A stretch of DNA of 64,000 bases from positions 2,976,001 to 3,040,000 of the forward strand of contig NC_007802.1 in assembly GCF_000013565.1 (NCBI RefSeq), read 5' to 3'. Shown here one piece after another: positions 37,338-45,888 of the stretch (its first letter is position 1; each line of letters begins with the position of its first letter). The position numbers and the translations under genes are program-made. Under the pieces are notes generated by a model that did not search any database, was not told the origin of the DNA, and worked only from the letters and a program-made list of their open reading frames with translations. This DNA is from Jannaschia sp. CCS1 (GTDB lineage Bacteria > Pseudomonadota > Alphaproteobacteria > Rhodobacterales > Rhodobacteraceae).

Positions 37338-37371
37338 AGGCCGCCGAGGAGATGTCCTCGGCGGCCTTTTT
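37338..37371 (+). terminator. strong intrinsic terminator downstream of glyA
   Basis: Arms AGGCCGCCGAGGA (37338-37350) and TCCTCGGCGGCCT (37355-37367) form a perfect 13-bp stem with a GATG loop, followed by TTTTT on the plus strand. Confidence 0.92.
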
Positions 37372-37393
37372 AGGTCATTCTGGATGTGGCGCG

Positions 37394-37669
37394 TCAGACC
37401 TCCTCGTTCAACGCGTCCTCCAGCAGCTTCTCGTTTTTCGCATCCTCAATCTTGCGCAACCGGTCATCGCTGAAGCGCATATCGAAGCGGTATTTCACCA
37501 CGTTGATCAGGCTCAGGGTCAGCAGCAAAACGCCCATGCCCCAGTAGCCCTTGGTCGCCAGGGGCACGTCCACGGACAGCCACAATGACATGGCCAGAAG
37601 GGCGTAGGCGACGACAACGCCCAGAAAATTAAGGTTCATAATCAGTGTATTATGGTGACGATCACTCAT
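37394..37669 (-). CDS. YiaA/YiaB-like two-helix inner membrane protein
   Basis: This 91-residue protein has two membrane helices (FLGVVVAYALLAMSLWLSV and MGVLLLTLSLINVVKYRFDM) with a cytoplasmic acidic tail, resembling the yiaA/B two-helix domain family. GGAGAA precedes the ATG. It lies 24 bp downstream of pspA and is probably in the same transcript, so it may help in envelope stress. Function is not established. Confidence 0.68.
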   Translation of the reverse strand: MSDRHHNTLIMNLNFLGVVVAYALLAMSLWLSVDVPLATKGYWGMGVLLLTLSLINVVKYRFDMRFSDDRLRKIEDAKNEKLLEDALNEEV

Positions 37670-37693
37670 AGGTCTTCTCCAGTTGGTGTTGGT

Positions 37694-38371
37694 TCAGGTG
37701 TCGGCGCGCAGACGTTGCATGACGTCCGCGGCGGTGGATTTCAGCGGGTCCCCGTAGCCCGCATCCGAGAGGCGTTCGGTCATGTCAGACCGGTCCAACC
37801 CTTCGTCGATTTCGCGCAGAATTTGCGTCTGCTCGAACGGATCATCCCGGTTGAGGACGCGCGCAATCAACTCCTCCGCCTCCTCAAAGGCCGTATCTTG
37901 GGAGACGTGGCGGCCCAGATGCCCCTGAATATCCGCCTCTTTCTTCGCCGCGCGTGCCGCGATAGCCCCTTGTTTCAAATCGGTAATTCGTCGGTTCGCA
38001 CCTTCCACGGACTGGCGCAACTTCAAGATCCGCGTCTCCAACCGCTCCACGGTCGTGCGCCGGACCGCCAGTTCGTTCTCCAGCTGCGCAATCGCGCCCG
38101 CCGCCTCCATCGCCATGTCCTCGCGCCCATCATCCAACGCCAGCTTTGCGCGTGACGTGAGATCCACGATGCGGTTCGACAAAGCCTCCACTTGCCGCAA
38201 CTCCGAGCGCTCGCGCTGGATCAAAGACGCCAGCGAAAACTTGGCCGCTTTCAGGCTGGCCTCCGCCTCGCGAATCTTTTGGTCAATAAGTTCAATGCTA
38301 TAATGGTCCCGCACCCGCTCTTCCGCACGGGCATTGGCACCGTTTACCAAGGTCGTCAAAGTTCTGAACAT
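37694..38371 (-). CDS. pspA: PspA/IM30 family membrane-stress protein
   Basis: This 225-residue, almost entirely coiled-coil protein has the PspA/IM30 pattern: an amphipathic N-terminal helix (MFRTLTTLVNGANARAEERV), then long heptad helices (IRDHY...; ETRILKLRQSVEGANRRI). PspA-type proteins coat damaged inner membrane and preserve proton-motive force. It stands downstream of a TetR gene rather than the usual pspF/sigma-54 arrangement, with three TetR-type operators directly upstream. ATG 38371 has GGAGAG before it. Confidence 0.85.
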   Translation of the reverse strand: MFRTLTTLVNGANARAEERVRDHYSIELIDQKIREAEASLKAAKFSLASLIQRERSELRQVEALSNRIVDLTSRAKLALDDGREDMAMEAAGAIAQLENELAVRRTTVERLETRILKLRQSVEGANRRITDLKQGAIAARAAKKEADIQGHLGRHVSQDTAFEEAEELIARVLNRDDPFEQTQILREIDEGLDRSDMTERLSDAGYGDPLKSTAADVMQRLRADT

Positions 38372-38388
38372 CTAAGCTCTCCAAATTA

Positions 38389-38460
38389 TGAACGCTGTTC
38401 ACAACATGGATATAAGCGACTTCATGAACGATGTTCAAGAATTATTTTGAACGGCGTTCA
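38389..38460. promoter_or_regulatory. three TetR operators upstream of pspA
   Basis: Three 13-bp inverted repeats of consensus TGAAC-NNN-GTTCA occur: 38389-38401 (spacer GCT), 38425-38437 (GAT) and 38448-38460 (GGC). A fourth identical-type site precedes the TetR gene. All ten arm bases are perfectly conserved in each. Confidence 0.85.
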
Positions 38461-38463
38461 ATT

Positions 38464-39084
<621 letters not shown>

Positions 39085-39303
39085 AAGACTTAACAGCGCA
39101 AGCAAGGTAAGGAAAACCCCTAATCCAATAGGCCAGATTCTGCGCAGTTTTGCCTATGCGGGCGGTGTCATTGTGCCGCGAAAACCACCGTGGCAAATTG
39201 CATTTTCAGAATTGAACCATAGGTATCTGGTCGACACACAAACCCACCCATCTACCTGAAAAGACCCAAATTAAAACAAACCCTAGAGACCTGGACCGGA
39301 CCC

Positions 39304-40350
39304 ATGCACGCCACATCGTCCCTTCCCGAGATCACCCCAACCTACCGGCAGGAGGCGGAGCGAGAGATTCGTCGCTTCACGCGCGATTGGACCAAACGCG
39401 ATGATCGTTTGGCGGCCGTCGGCTATTGCCTGACATTCGTGGTTTTTGGCCTGTCCCTCACGCTGGCTTTGCTCGCCTGGCCCAACCCCTGGCTCATGGC
39501 GCCCTTGATCGTGGTGAACGCTTTTGCCGGTGTCCGGCTTTACGTGTTGCAGCACGATGCGGGACATAATTCGCTGTTTTCGACCTCTCGCCGCAACACT
39601 TGGGCGGGGCACGGGCTGAGTGTGTTCACCCTCACCCCATTCGCCGTGATGCAGCACAACCACAACGAACATCACAGCCATCTCGGCAATCTGGAAGAGC
39701 GGCATTCAACCGAGATTTTCACAATGACCTTAAGGGAGTGGCAGGAGGCAGGTATCTGGAAACGGTTGATCTATCGCCTCTACCGCAACCCGTTTCTAAT
39801 GGTCCCGTTTGGCGGGATCTTCACCTATGCCATCGCATATCGCTGGCCCAAGAATGCCGCGAAAGTCGCTCCATTTCAGGTGATCGCCCATAATCTGGGC
39901 CTCGCCGCGTGGATCTTCGCGCTGTGGATGATCGCGGGCGCGCCGGCGCTCATCATCTATGCATCCACCATCTTCGCGGCGAGCTGCATCGGGGTTTTGC
40001 TCGTCTATTTGCAGCATAACTTTGAGGACACATGGTGGGACCGCAAACCATCGCTCAACCCCGCGCGCGCCGCGCTGCAAGGGTCGTCGGCGCTTGACCT
40101 GGGGTGGTGGTTTGACCTTGCCGTGGCCAACATCACCTACCACGACATTCACCATTTCAACGCGAATATCCCCAGCTATCGCCTGCGCGCGTGCCACGTC
40201 GCCCTGCGGCAGCATTATGAGGTGCAGACCATCGGTTGGGGGGAGGCATTGCGTTCGTTCACATTGAAATTGTGGGATGAGGATCAGGGGCGTCTGGTGG
40301 CCTTCCCGAAACCACAAGAGCAACGCGTTCCGCCCGTCCCGGCGAAATAA
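39304..40350 (+). CDS. membrane fatty acid desaturase
   Basis: This 348-residue integral membrane protein has the three histidine boxes of the desaturase/hydroxylase superfamily: HDAGHNS, HNHNEHHSH and HDIHHFN, with four or more membrane segments between. It inserts a double bond in acyl chains using O2 at a di-iron site in the inner membrane. The substrate and position are unknown. It is alone on its strand; the divergent TetR operator at 39072 is 220 bp away and may or may not act on it. Confidence 0.9.
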   Translation: MHATSSLPEITPTYRQEAEREIRRFTRDWTKRDDRLAAVGYCLTFVVFGLSLTLALLAWPNPWLMAPLIVVNAFAGVRLYVLQHDAGHNSLFSTSRRNTWAGHGLSVFTLTPFAVMQHNHNEHHSHLGNLEERHSTEIFTMTLREWQEAGIWKRLIYRLYRNPFLMVPFGGIFTYAIAYRWPKNAAKVAPFQVIAHNLGLAAWIFALWMIAGAPALIIYASTIFAASCIGVLLVYLQHNFEDTWWDRKPSLNPARAALQGSSALDLGWWFDLAVANITYHDIHHFNANIPSYRLRACHVALRQHYEVQTIGWGEALRSFTLKLWDEDQGRLVAFPKPQEQRVPPVPAK

Positions 40351-40368
40351 AACAGCGCCCGCAATGGG

Positions 40369-40950
40369 CTAAGCCGCCACTGCGCGGCGCACCATGTCCC
40401 AGTAAATCGCCTCCACATCCGTGCGGGTCAGGCGCCCGTCGTCGCGGAACCATGTCGTGACGCCGGTCAACATGGAGATCAGACCCATGGTCGCCAGCCG
40501 CAAATCCGCCACATCAAACACGCCTGCCGCCACGCCGCTGCGCAACACACTTTCCAACCGCGCCTCATACGCGCCGCGCAGCTCTTCGATGACCGCGAAA
40601 TTCTCGGGCGTCAGATTGCGCAGCTCCATATAGGCGATGAAGACAAGGTCCGGGCGGTCGAGATGAAAGCGGATATGGTGACGGGCGAAATCTTCCAATT
40701 CTGCCAGAGGGCCGCCGCCGGGAGGCGACCAATCGCCCAGAAGCTCCTCCATGTGGGTTCGCATCAGCTCAAACAAAAGTGCTTGTTTGTCAGGGGTGTA
40801 TAGATACAGCGCCCCGGCCTGAACGCCCACCTCCCGCGCGATCTGGCGCATGGAGACCGCCGCATAGCCATGCTGAGCAAACAGCCGCAACGCCGTCGCG
40901 CGGACCTTCGGGCCGGTCGTACCGGCATGAGAGCCTTGGGTGCGTGCCAT
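40369..40950 (-). CDS. TetR family transcriptional regulator
   Basis: This 193-residue protein has an N-terminal HTH (HGYAAVSMRQIAREVGVQAG, ALYLYTPDKQALLFELMR) and a helical C-terminal domain. It is convergent with the desaturase. ATG 40950 is preferred over a TTG ten codons upstream, which would place the start inside the operator-like dyad. The dyad TGAACGTCTGTTCA directly upstream suggests autoregulation. Confidence 0.87.
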   Translation of the reverse strand: MARTQGSHAGTTGPKVRATALRLFAQHGYAAVSMRQIAREVGVQAGALYLYTPDKQALLFELMRTHMEELLGDWSPPGGGPLAELEDFARHHIRFHLDRPDLVFIAYMELRNLTPENFAVIEELRGAYEARLESVLRSGVAAGVFDVADLRLATMGLISMLTGVTTWFRDDGRLTRTDVEAIYWDMVRRAVAA

Positions 40951-40965
40951 GGACCGATGATTAAC

Positions 40966-40979
40966 TGAACGTCTGTTCA
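40966..40979. promoter_or_regulatory. operator-like dyad upstream of the TetR gene
   Basis: TGAAC-GTCT-GTTCA (14 bp) lies 15 bp upstream of the start codon. It shares half-sites with the pspA operators but has a 4-bp instead of a 3-bp spacer. Confidence 0.55.
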
Positions 40980-41040
40980 ATTCAAGCCGCTTCGCGGTCT
41001 CATCTGGACTTGCCCCCTAAAGGTCCGCTACCTCTATGGC

Positions 41041-41289
41041 ATGCGGTCTGCCATGCTTCTTCTTTGCCTGTTACTTCTTGCCTGCGGCCCAAGCCGCCAG
41101 GAATTTGACGGCGCGCTGAGCGCTGAGGCCCGTACGGCAGACTATCCCAGTCTTGTGCCCCTCGGCCCGCTTCTGACCGCCGCAGAAGCACCGCTCGTGC
41201 GGACAGCCGCATCCGAGGGCACCAGCCTGGAAGCCCGTGCCGCGGATCTGCGCCGTCGCGCCGCCCGGTTGCAGGCCATGGCCCTTTAG
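41041..41289 (+). CDS. small lipoprotein, 82 aa
   Basis: A lipoprotein signal peptide is visible: MRSAMLLLCLLLLACGPSRQ, with the lipobox LLAC and lipidated Cys at residue 15. The mature 67 residues are Ala/Arg-rich and helical (AEARTADYPSLVPLGPLLTA). The family is not recognised, though short lipoproteins with this layout occur widely in roseobacters. It ends 86 bp before hom and may be co-transcribed. Confidence 0.62.
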   Translation: MRSAMLLLCLLLLACGPSRQEFDGALSAEARTADYPSLVPLGPLLTAAEAPLVRTAASEGTSLEARAADLRRRAARLQAMAL

Positions 41290-41374
41290 TACACTTACCG
41301 CCGCGCGTGCGTTGCAGCGATGGGGCGGGTCGGCTACACCCGGCGCGATCAGACACATGCGCCCGGAGGCCTCC

Positions 41375-42661
41375 ATGACCGACACACTCAGACTTGGCAT
41401 TGCGGGGCTTGGCACCGTGGGCATTGGTGTCGTAAAGATCGTCCAGCGGCAGGCTGATTTGCTGAGCGCGCGGACGGGCAAGGAGATCACAATCTCGGCC
41501 ATCTCCGCCCGCTCCCGCGACAAGGATCGCGGCGTGAACCTGTCGTCTTATGCGTGGGAGGATGACCCGGTGGCGTTGGCCAAACGCGACGACGTGGACG
41601 TGTTTCTGGAATTGATGGGTGGCGAAGACGGCCCGGCCAAAGCTTCCACCGAAGCTGCGCTGGCGGCAGGCAAGGACGTGGTGTCCGCCAACAAGGCGCT
41701 GCTGGCCCACCACGGGCAGGCATTGGCGGAACTGGCCGAAGCGAAAGGCGTGGCCCTGCGCTACGAGGCCGCCGTTGCGGGCGGTATCCCGGTGATCAAG
41801 TCGCTGACCGAGGGGCTGGCTGGCAACCGCATCACCCGCGTCATGGGGGTGATGAACGGGACGTGCAACTACATCCTGACCCGCATGGATGAGGCCGGGC
41901 TGTCCTATCAGGAAGCTTTCGATGAGGCCGACGGGTTGGGGTATCTGGAGGCCGACCCAAATCTGGACGTGGGCGGCATTGATGCGGGCCACAAGCTGGC
42001 GCTGCTGGCGTCCATCGCGTTCGGCACCAAGGTTGCGTTCGGCGATCTGCGGTTGGAGGGGATTGGCGCGGTTTCCATTGATGATATCCGCCGCGCGGGG
42101 GATTTGGGCTACAAGATCAAGCTTTTAGGCGTGGCACAGATGACAGGGCGAGGGTTGGAGCAGCGCATGACACCCTGCCTTGTGCCCGCGACCTCTCCGC
42201 TGGGGCAGTTGGTCGGTGGGACCAACATGGTGGTGATCGAGGGCGACGCGGTAGAACAAATCGTGTTGCGCGGCCCCGGCGCGGGGGAAGGGCCCACGGC
42301 CTCCGCCGTCGTTGGTGATATCTGCGACATCGCGCGCGGCCTGCGCCTGCCGGTCTTTGGTCAGCCTGCAGGCGGCCTGACCACCGCACCACCCGCGAAT
42401 TCGGAAAGCCCGGCGCGTTTTTACCTGCGGATGGAGTTGGTCGACAAACCCGGCGCGTTGGCAAAGGTCGCAACGGCATTGGGGGAGAATGGTATCTCCA
42501 TCGACCGGATGCGCCAGTATGACCACGACGGCACCAATGCGCCGGTGCTGATCATCACCCACAAAAGTGCGCGGCCTGATCTGGACGCCGCCATTGCCGC
42601 ACTTCCTGCGACCGGCGTGATGGCTGGGACCCCCGTGGCGCTGCGGATTGAGGATGTGTGA
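41375..42661 (+). CDS. hom: homoserine dehydrogenase
   Basis: This 428-residue enzyme reduces aspartate semialdehyde to homoserine (threonine/methionine pathway). Features: Rossmann motif GIAGLGTVGIGVVKIVQR, the catalytic region ANKALLAHHGQALAELA, GVMNGTCNYILTRMDEAGLS, and a C-terminal ACT regulatory domain (ELVDKPGALAKVATALGENG). ATG 41375 follows GGAGG by 5 nt. Its stop overlaps the start of the PhoD-like gene (GTGA). Confidence 0.96.
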   Translation: MTDTLRLGIAGLGTVGIGVVKIVQRQADLLSARTGKEITISAISARSRDKDRGVNLSSYAWEDDPVALAKRDDVDVFLELMGGEDGPAKASTEAALAAGKDVVSANKALLAHHGQALAELAEAKGVALRYEAAVAGGIPVIKSLTEGLAGNRITRVMGVMNGTCNYILTRMDEAGLSYQEAFDEADGLGYLEADPNLDVGGIDAGHKLALLASIAFGTKVAFGDLRLEGIGAVSIDDIRRAGDLGYKIKLLGVAQMTGRGLEQRMTPCLVPATSPLGQLVGGTNMVVIEGDAVEQIVLRGPGAGEGPTASAVVGDICDIARGLRLPVFGQPAGGLTTAPPANSESPARFYLRMELVDKPGALAKVATALGENGISIDRMRQYDHDGTNAPVLIITHKSARPDLDAAIAALPATGVMAGTPVALRIEDV

Positions 42662-44094
42662 CGCGGCCCATGGTTGACCGCATCCTCGGGCCGCTTCTGA
42701 TCCTGGATCATGTGGCCGATGGTCAGATGCATGTTGCGGCGGTGTTCGTGGCCCCTCTGGGGCAAGACGTCCCTCCGGTCCGTGTGGACGGCACTGCCGT
42801 GCCTGTGCAGCCGCTTCTCGCCTTCGGCTCCGCGCAGCTGTGGCGGGCGCGCTTCGCTTTGCCCGCCGATGCGCCTTCGGCGTATGAGTGGGGCGAGCAG
42901 CGGTTCGATGTGGCGTCTGATCTCAGCGGAGATTTGAGGATCGCCTATGCGTCTTGCAACGGAGAGGAGCACGGCGACCTCACGCGCCTGGCCAAAGAGC
43001 GCAACATCATGTGGGCGCGGCTGGCCAAAGACCATCGCAACGCGCCCTTTGGCCTTCTGCTTCTGGGCGGCGATCAGGTCTATGCCGATGAGGCGACGCG
43101 GGGCCATCCGCTCTCCGATGAATGGCCCGAAAAGATCCCTCGCGATCCCCTGCCCCACGATCTGGACGATCTGCGCGCCCACCTGCGAGAAGGGTTTCTG
43201 GAACGCTATGTGGCGCAGCTGCAAGACCCCGACTATGCGTGGCTGACCGCGCGCGTGCCAAGTCTGTCGCAATGGGACGACCACGACATCTGTGATGGCT
43301 GGGGCTCTCTGCCTCGGTCGCGCACCTATTCGCCGGTTGGGCAGGTCTTGTTTGACGTCGCCAAAGAGGCCGCTCTGGCGTTTCAGCACGGAACCGTGGC
43401 AGGCGATCTGCCCGCGCGGTTTGCGGATCCGGACGGCTATCACCTCAACTGGGCCGTCCAGATGCCCGGCCTGCGCCTGCTTGGTCCCGATCTGCGGTCC
43501 GAGCGGACGCGGCGACAGGTCATGGACGTTGGTGGATGGGCTGATGTCGAGGCCCATGCCGAAGCGCCGTTCCAGGGCCGCACTTTCGTGATGTCCTCCG
43601 TCCCGCTCCTCGGGCCGCGGCTGTCGATTCTGGAGACGCTGATGGTGGTCACACCCCGGATGCAGAAATACGAGGACGACCTGCGCGATCAATGGCAAAG
43701 CCGCGCCCACCGCGACAGTTGGCGGCGGATGCTGCGCCTGATGATGCAGATGCAGGAGCAAGAGGGGCAGGACGTCGCGATCTTGTCGGGCGAAATTCAC
43801 CTCGCCACACTCGCCACAATGGCGGCCCGCAACGGGCAAATGCTGCACCAGCTGGTGGCCTCTGCCGTGACGCACAGACCACCCCCGAAAGCCTGGGCGC
43901 GGTTCCTGGGGACACTGTCGCGATTGGGCGAGGCACCGCTGCCCGGCCACCGCATTCGCATCCGCCGCATCCCGGGCCAATCCCTGCGCTATGTCGCAGA
44001 TCGCAACGTTCTGGTTTTGGAACGTCGCGGTGGCGCATGGCAGGCCGTCTGGCATTTTGAGCAGACAGGCGCATCCCCGCCCCTGGCCCTCTGA
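42658..44094 (+). CDS. PhoD-like phosphatase, cytoplasmic
   Basis: This 478-residue protein has a calcineurin-like metallophosphatase core of the PhoD family: RIAYASCNGEEHGDLTRLAK, LLLGGDQVYADE, SLSQWDDHDICDGWGSLP and LSGEIHLATLATMA. Unlike classic PhoD it has no Tat signal, so it is intracellular, like many short uncharacterised PhoD-like proteins. The start is GTG 42658, coupled to hom by a GTGA overlap; ATG 42670 is a second choice. Confidence 0.85.
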   Translation: MTRPMVDRILGPLLILDHVADGQMHVAAVFVAPLGQDVPPVRVDGTAVPVQPLLAFGSAQLWRARFALPADAPSAYEWGEQRFDVASDLSGDLRIAYASCNGEEHGDLTRLAKERNIMWARLAKDHRNAPFGLLLLGGDQVYADEATRGHPLSDEWPEKIPRDPLPHDLDDLRAHLREGFLERYVAQLQDPDYAWLTARVPSLSQWDDHDICDGWGSLPRSRTYSPVGQVLFDVAKEAALAFQHGTVAGDLPARFADPDGYHLNWAVQMPGLRLLGPDLRSERTRRQVMDVGGWADVEAHAEAPFQGRTFVMSSVPLLGPRLSILETLMVVTPRMQKYEDDLRDQWQSRAHRDSWRRMLRLMMQMQEQEGQDVAILSGEIHLATLATMAARNGQMLHQLVASAVTHRPPPKAWARFLGTLSRLGEAPLPGHRIRIRRIPGQSLRYVADRNVLVLERRGGAWQAVWHFEQTGASPPLAL

Positions 44095-44194
44095 CCCGCC
44101 CACGCCGCCGGTGTTAGCGCCCCCAGCCTTGCCGCTCTGCCCCCCGCCCGCTATGGCGGAGGCCACACGCACCCACACTTGCAGGACAAAGCTC

Positions 44195-45157
44195 ATGCCC
44201 ACGACCGATTTCAACGACCGCAATCTTTCCCTCGCTTTGGCCCGCGTATCCGAGCGGGCGGCCATCGCATCGGCCCTCTGGATCGGGCGCGGAGATGAGA
44301 AGGCCGCGGATCAGGCGGCCGTGAACGCGATGCGCGAGCAGCTCAACAAACTGGACATCAAGGGCGTAGTCGTCATCGGAGAAGGCGAGCGTGACGAGGC
44401 CCCGATGCTCTTCATTGGCGAGGAAGTGGGCAGCGGCAAAGGCCCCGACGTGGACATCGCGCTCGACCCGCTGGAAGGCACGACCCTGACTGCCAAGGAC
44501 ATGCCCAACGCGCTGACGGTCATTGCGATGGGCCCGCGTGGGTCGATGCTGCACGCGCCGGATGTCTATATGGAAAAGCTCGCGATTGGTCCGGGCTTTC
44601 CCGAAGGTATCGTCTCGCTCGACCAGACCCCGGCCGAACGGGTACGCCTGCTGGCGGCCGCCAAGCAATGCACGACGGCCGACATCACCGTCTGCGTGTT
44701 GGATCGTCCGCGCCATGAGGATATGATCGCGGAATTGCGCAAGACCGGGGCGGCGATCCGGCTGATCACCGACGGCGACGTGGCGGGCGTGATACACTGT
44801 GCTGAGTCCGAGACGACGGGCATCGACATGTATATGGGCCTCGGCGGCGCGCCTGAAGGGGTGTTGGCGGCGGCGGCCCTGAAATGCATGGGCGGCCAGA
44901 TGTGGGGCCGCCTGATGTTCCGCAATGACGACGAAAAAGGCCGCGCGGCAAAGGCCGGGATCGAGGATCTGGACCGCATCTATTCCCGCGACGATATGGT
45001 GACGGAAGATGTGATCTTTGCGGCGACCGGCGTCACGGACGGCTCCATCCTGCCGGGCATCAAGCGCGAGCCGGGGCATCTGACAACTGAGACGATCCTG
45101 ATGCGGTCAAAGACAGGCTCGGTGCGGCGGATGAGCTATCGCAATCCGAAAAGCTGA
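44195..45157 (+). CDS. glpX: class II fructose-1,6-bisphosphatase
   Basis: This 320-residue GlpX-type enzyme has VVIGEGERDEAPMLFIGEEV, the metal-site motif ALDPLEGTTLTAKDMPN, the substrate region GLGGAPEGVLAAAALKCMGG and the C-terminal IFAATGVTDGSILPGIKRE. It dephosphorylates fructose 1,6-bisphosphate in gluconeogenesis, or in the Calvin cycle if present. ATG 44195 begins the family consensus. Confidence 0.96.
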   Translation: MPTTDFNDRNLSLALARVSERAAIASALWIGRGDEKAADQAAVNAMREQLNKLDIKGVVVIGEGERDEAPMLFIGEEVGSGKGPDVDIALDPLEGTTLTAKDMPNALTVIAMGPRGSMLHAPDVYMEKLAIGPGFPEGIVSLDQTPAERVRLLAAAKQCTTADITVCVLDRPRHEDMIAELRKTGAAIRLITDGDVAGVIHCAESETTGIDMYMGLGGAPEGVLAAAALKCMGGQMWGRLMFRNDDEKGRAAKAGIEDLDRIYSRDDMVTEDVIFAATGVTDGSILPGIKREPGHLTTETILMRSKTGSVRRMSYRNPKS

Positions 45158-45328
45158 CATGACACTGCCACGTACGTTGACCCGAACACCGGTGCCTGTT
45201 TGGGTCACGCGGCGCATCATCTCGCGCAACTCGACCCCAGATCCGGTGCCCACTTTTTTGGAGCGTGCGTTCATAATGCCGTGCAATTTATGCCAAAAAC
45301 CGGTTCCCACTGTTCGGAGCGCGACCTG

Positions 45329-45886
45329 ATGACCTCCGCCCTGATCCTGATCGACATCCAACAGGGGTTTGACAGCCCCGTCTGGGGTGCCCGCAACAAC
45401 CCGGACGCAGAGGCCAACGCGGCGCGCCTTCTTGCTGCGTGGCGCAAGGCCTCCGCGCCGATCTGCCATATCCGCCACATTAGCGTGGAGCCCGGCAGCC
45501 CGCTTGTGGGTGATGGCGCGCAGTTCAAGGCAGAGGTCGCGCCGCTCGCCGGCGAGCCGGTGTTTGAGAAATCTGTGAACTCGGCCTTCATCAGCACCGA
45601 TCTGGAACATCAACTGACCCATTCCTCCATCGCCGACGTGGTGATTTGCGGGCTGACGACGCCCCATTGCGTGTCCACCACCACGCGCATGGCGGCGAAT
45701 CTGGGTTTCGGCGTGCGGCTGGTCCATGACGCTTGCGCGGCGTTCGCGGGCAATTCTGATACCGGGTGGGCGGACGGCATGGCCCCGCTCAGCCCCCAGG
45801 TCATCCACAACACTGCCATCAGCCATCTGCACAATGAGTTCGCCAATGCGCTGTCCACCCAAGCCATTCTGACTGAGGGACCCTGA
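45329..45886 (+). CDS. isochorismatase-like cysteine hydrolase
   Basis: This 185-residue protein has the catalytic triad of the family: Asp in ALILIDIQQGFDSPVWGA, Lys in FEKSVNSAF, and Cys in ICGLTTPHCVSTTTRMAANL. Members hydrolyse isochorismate, amides (nicotinamidase-like) or biurets; the substrate cannot be given. The start at 45329 fits the consensus and has GGAG upstream; an ATG at 45290 is in frame and possible. It is closely followed by recJ. Confidence 0.85.
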   Translation: MTSALILIDIQQGFDSPVWGARNNPDAEANAARLLAAWRKASAPICHIRHISVEPGSPLVGDGAQFKAEVAPLAGEPVFEKSVNSAFISTDLEHQLTHSSIADVVICGLTTPHCVSTTTRMAANLGFGVRLVHDACAAFAGNSDTGWADGMAPLSPQVIHNTAISHLHNEFANALSTQAILTEGP

Positions 45887-45888
45887 TC

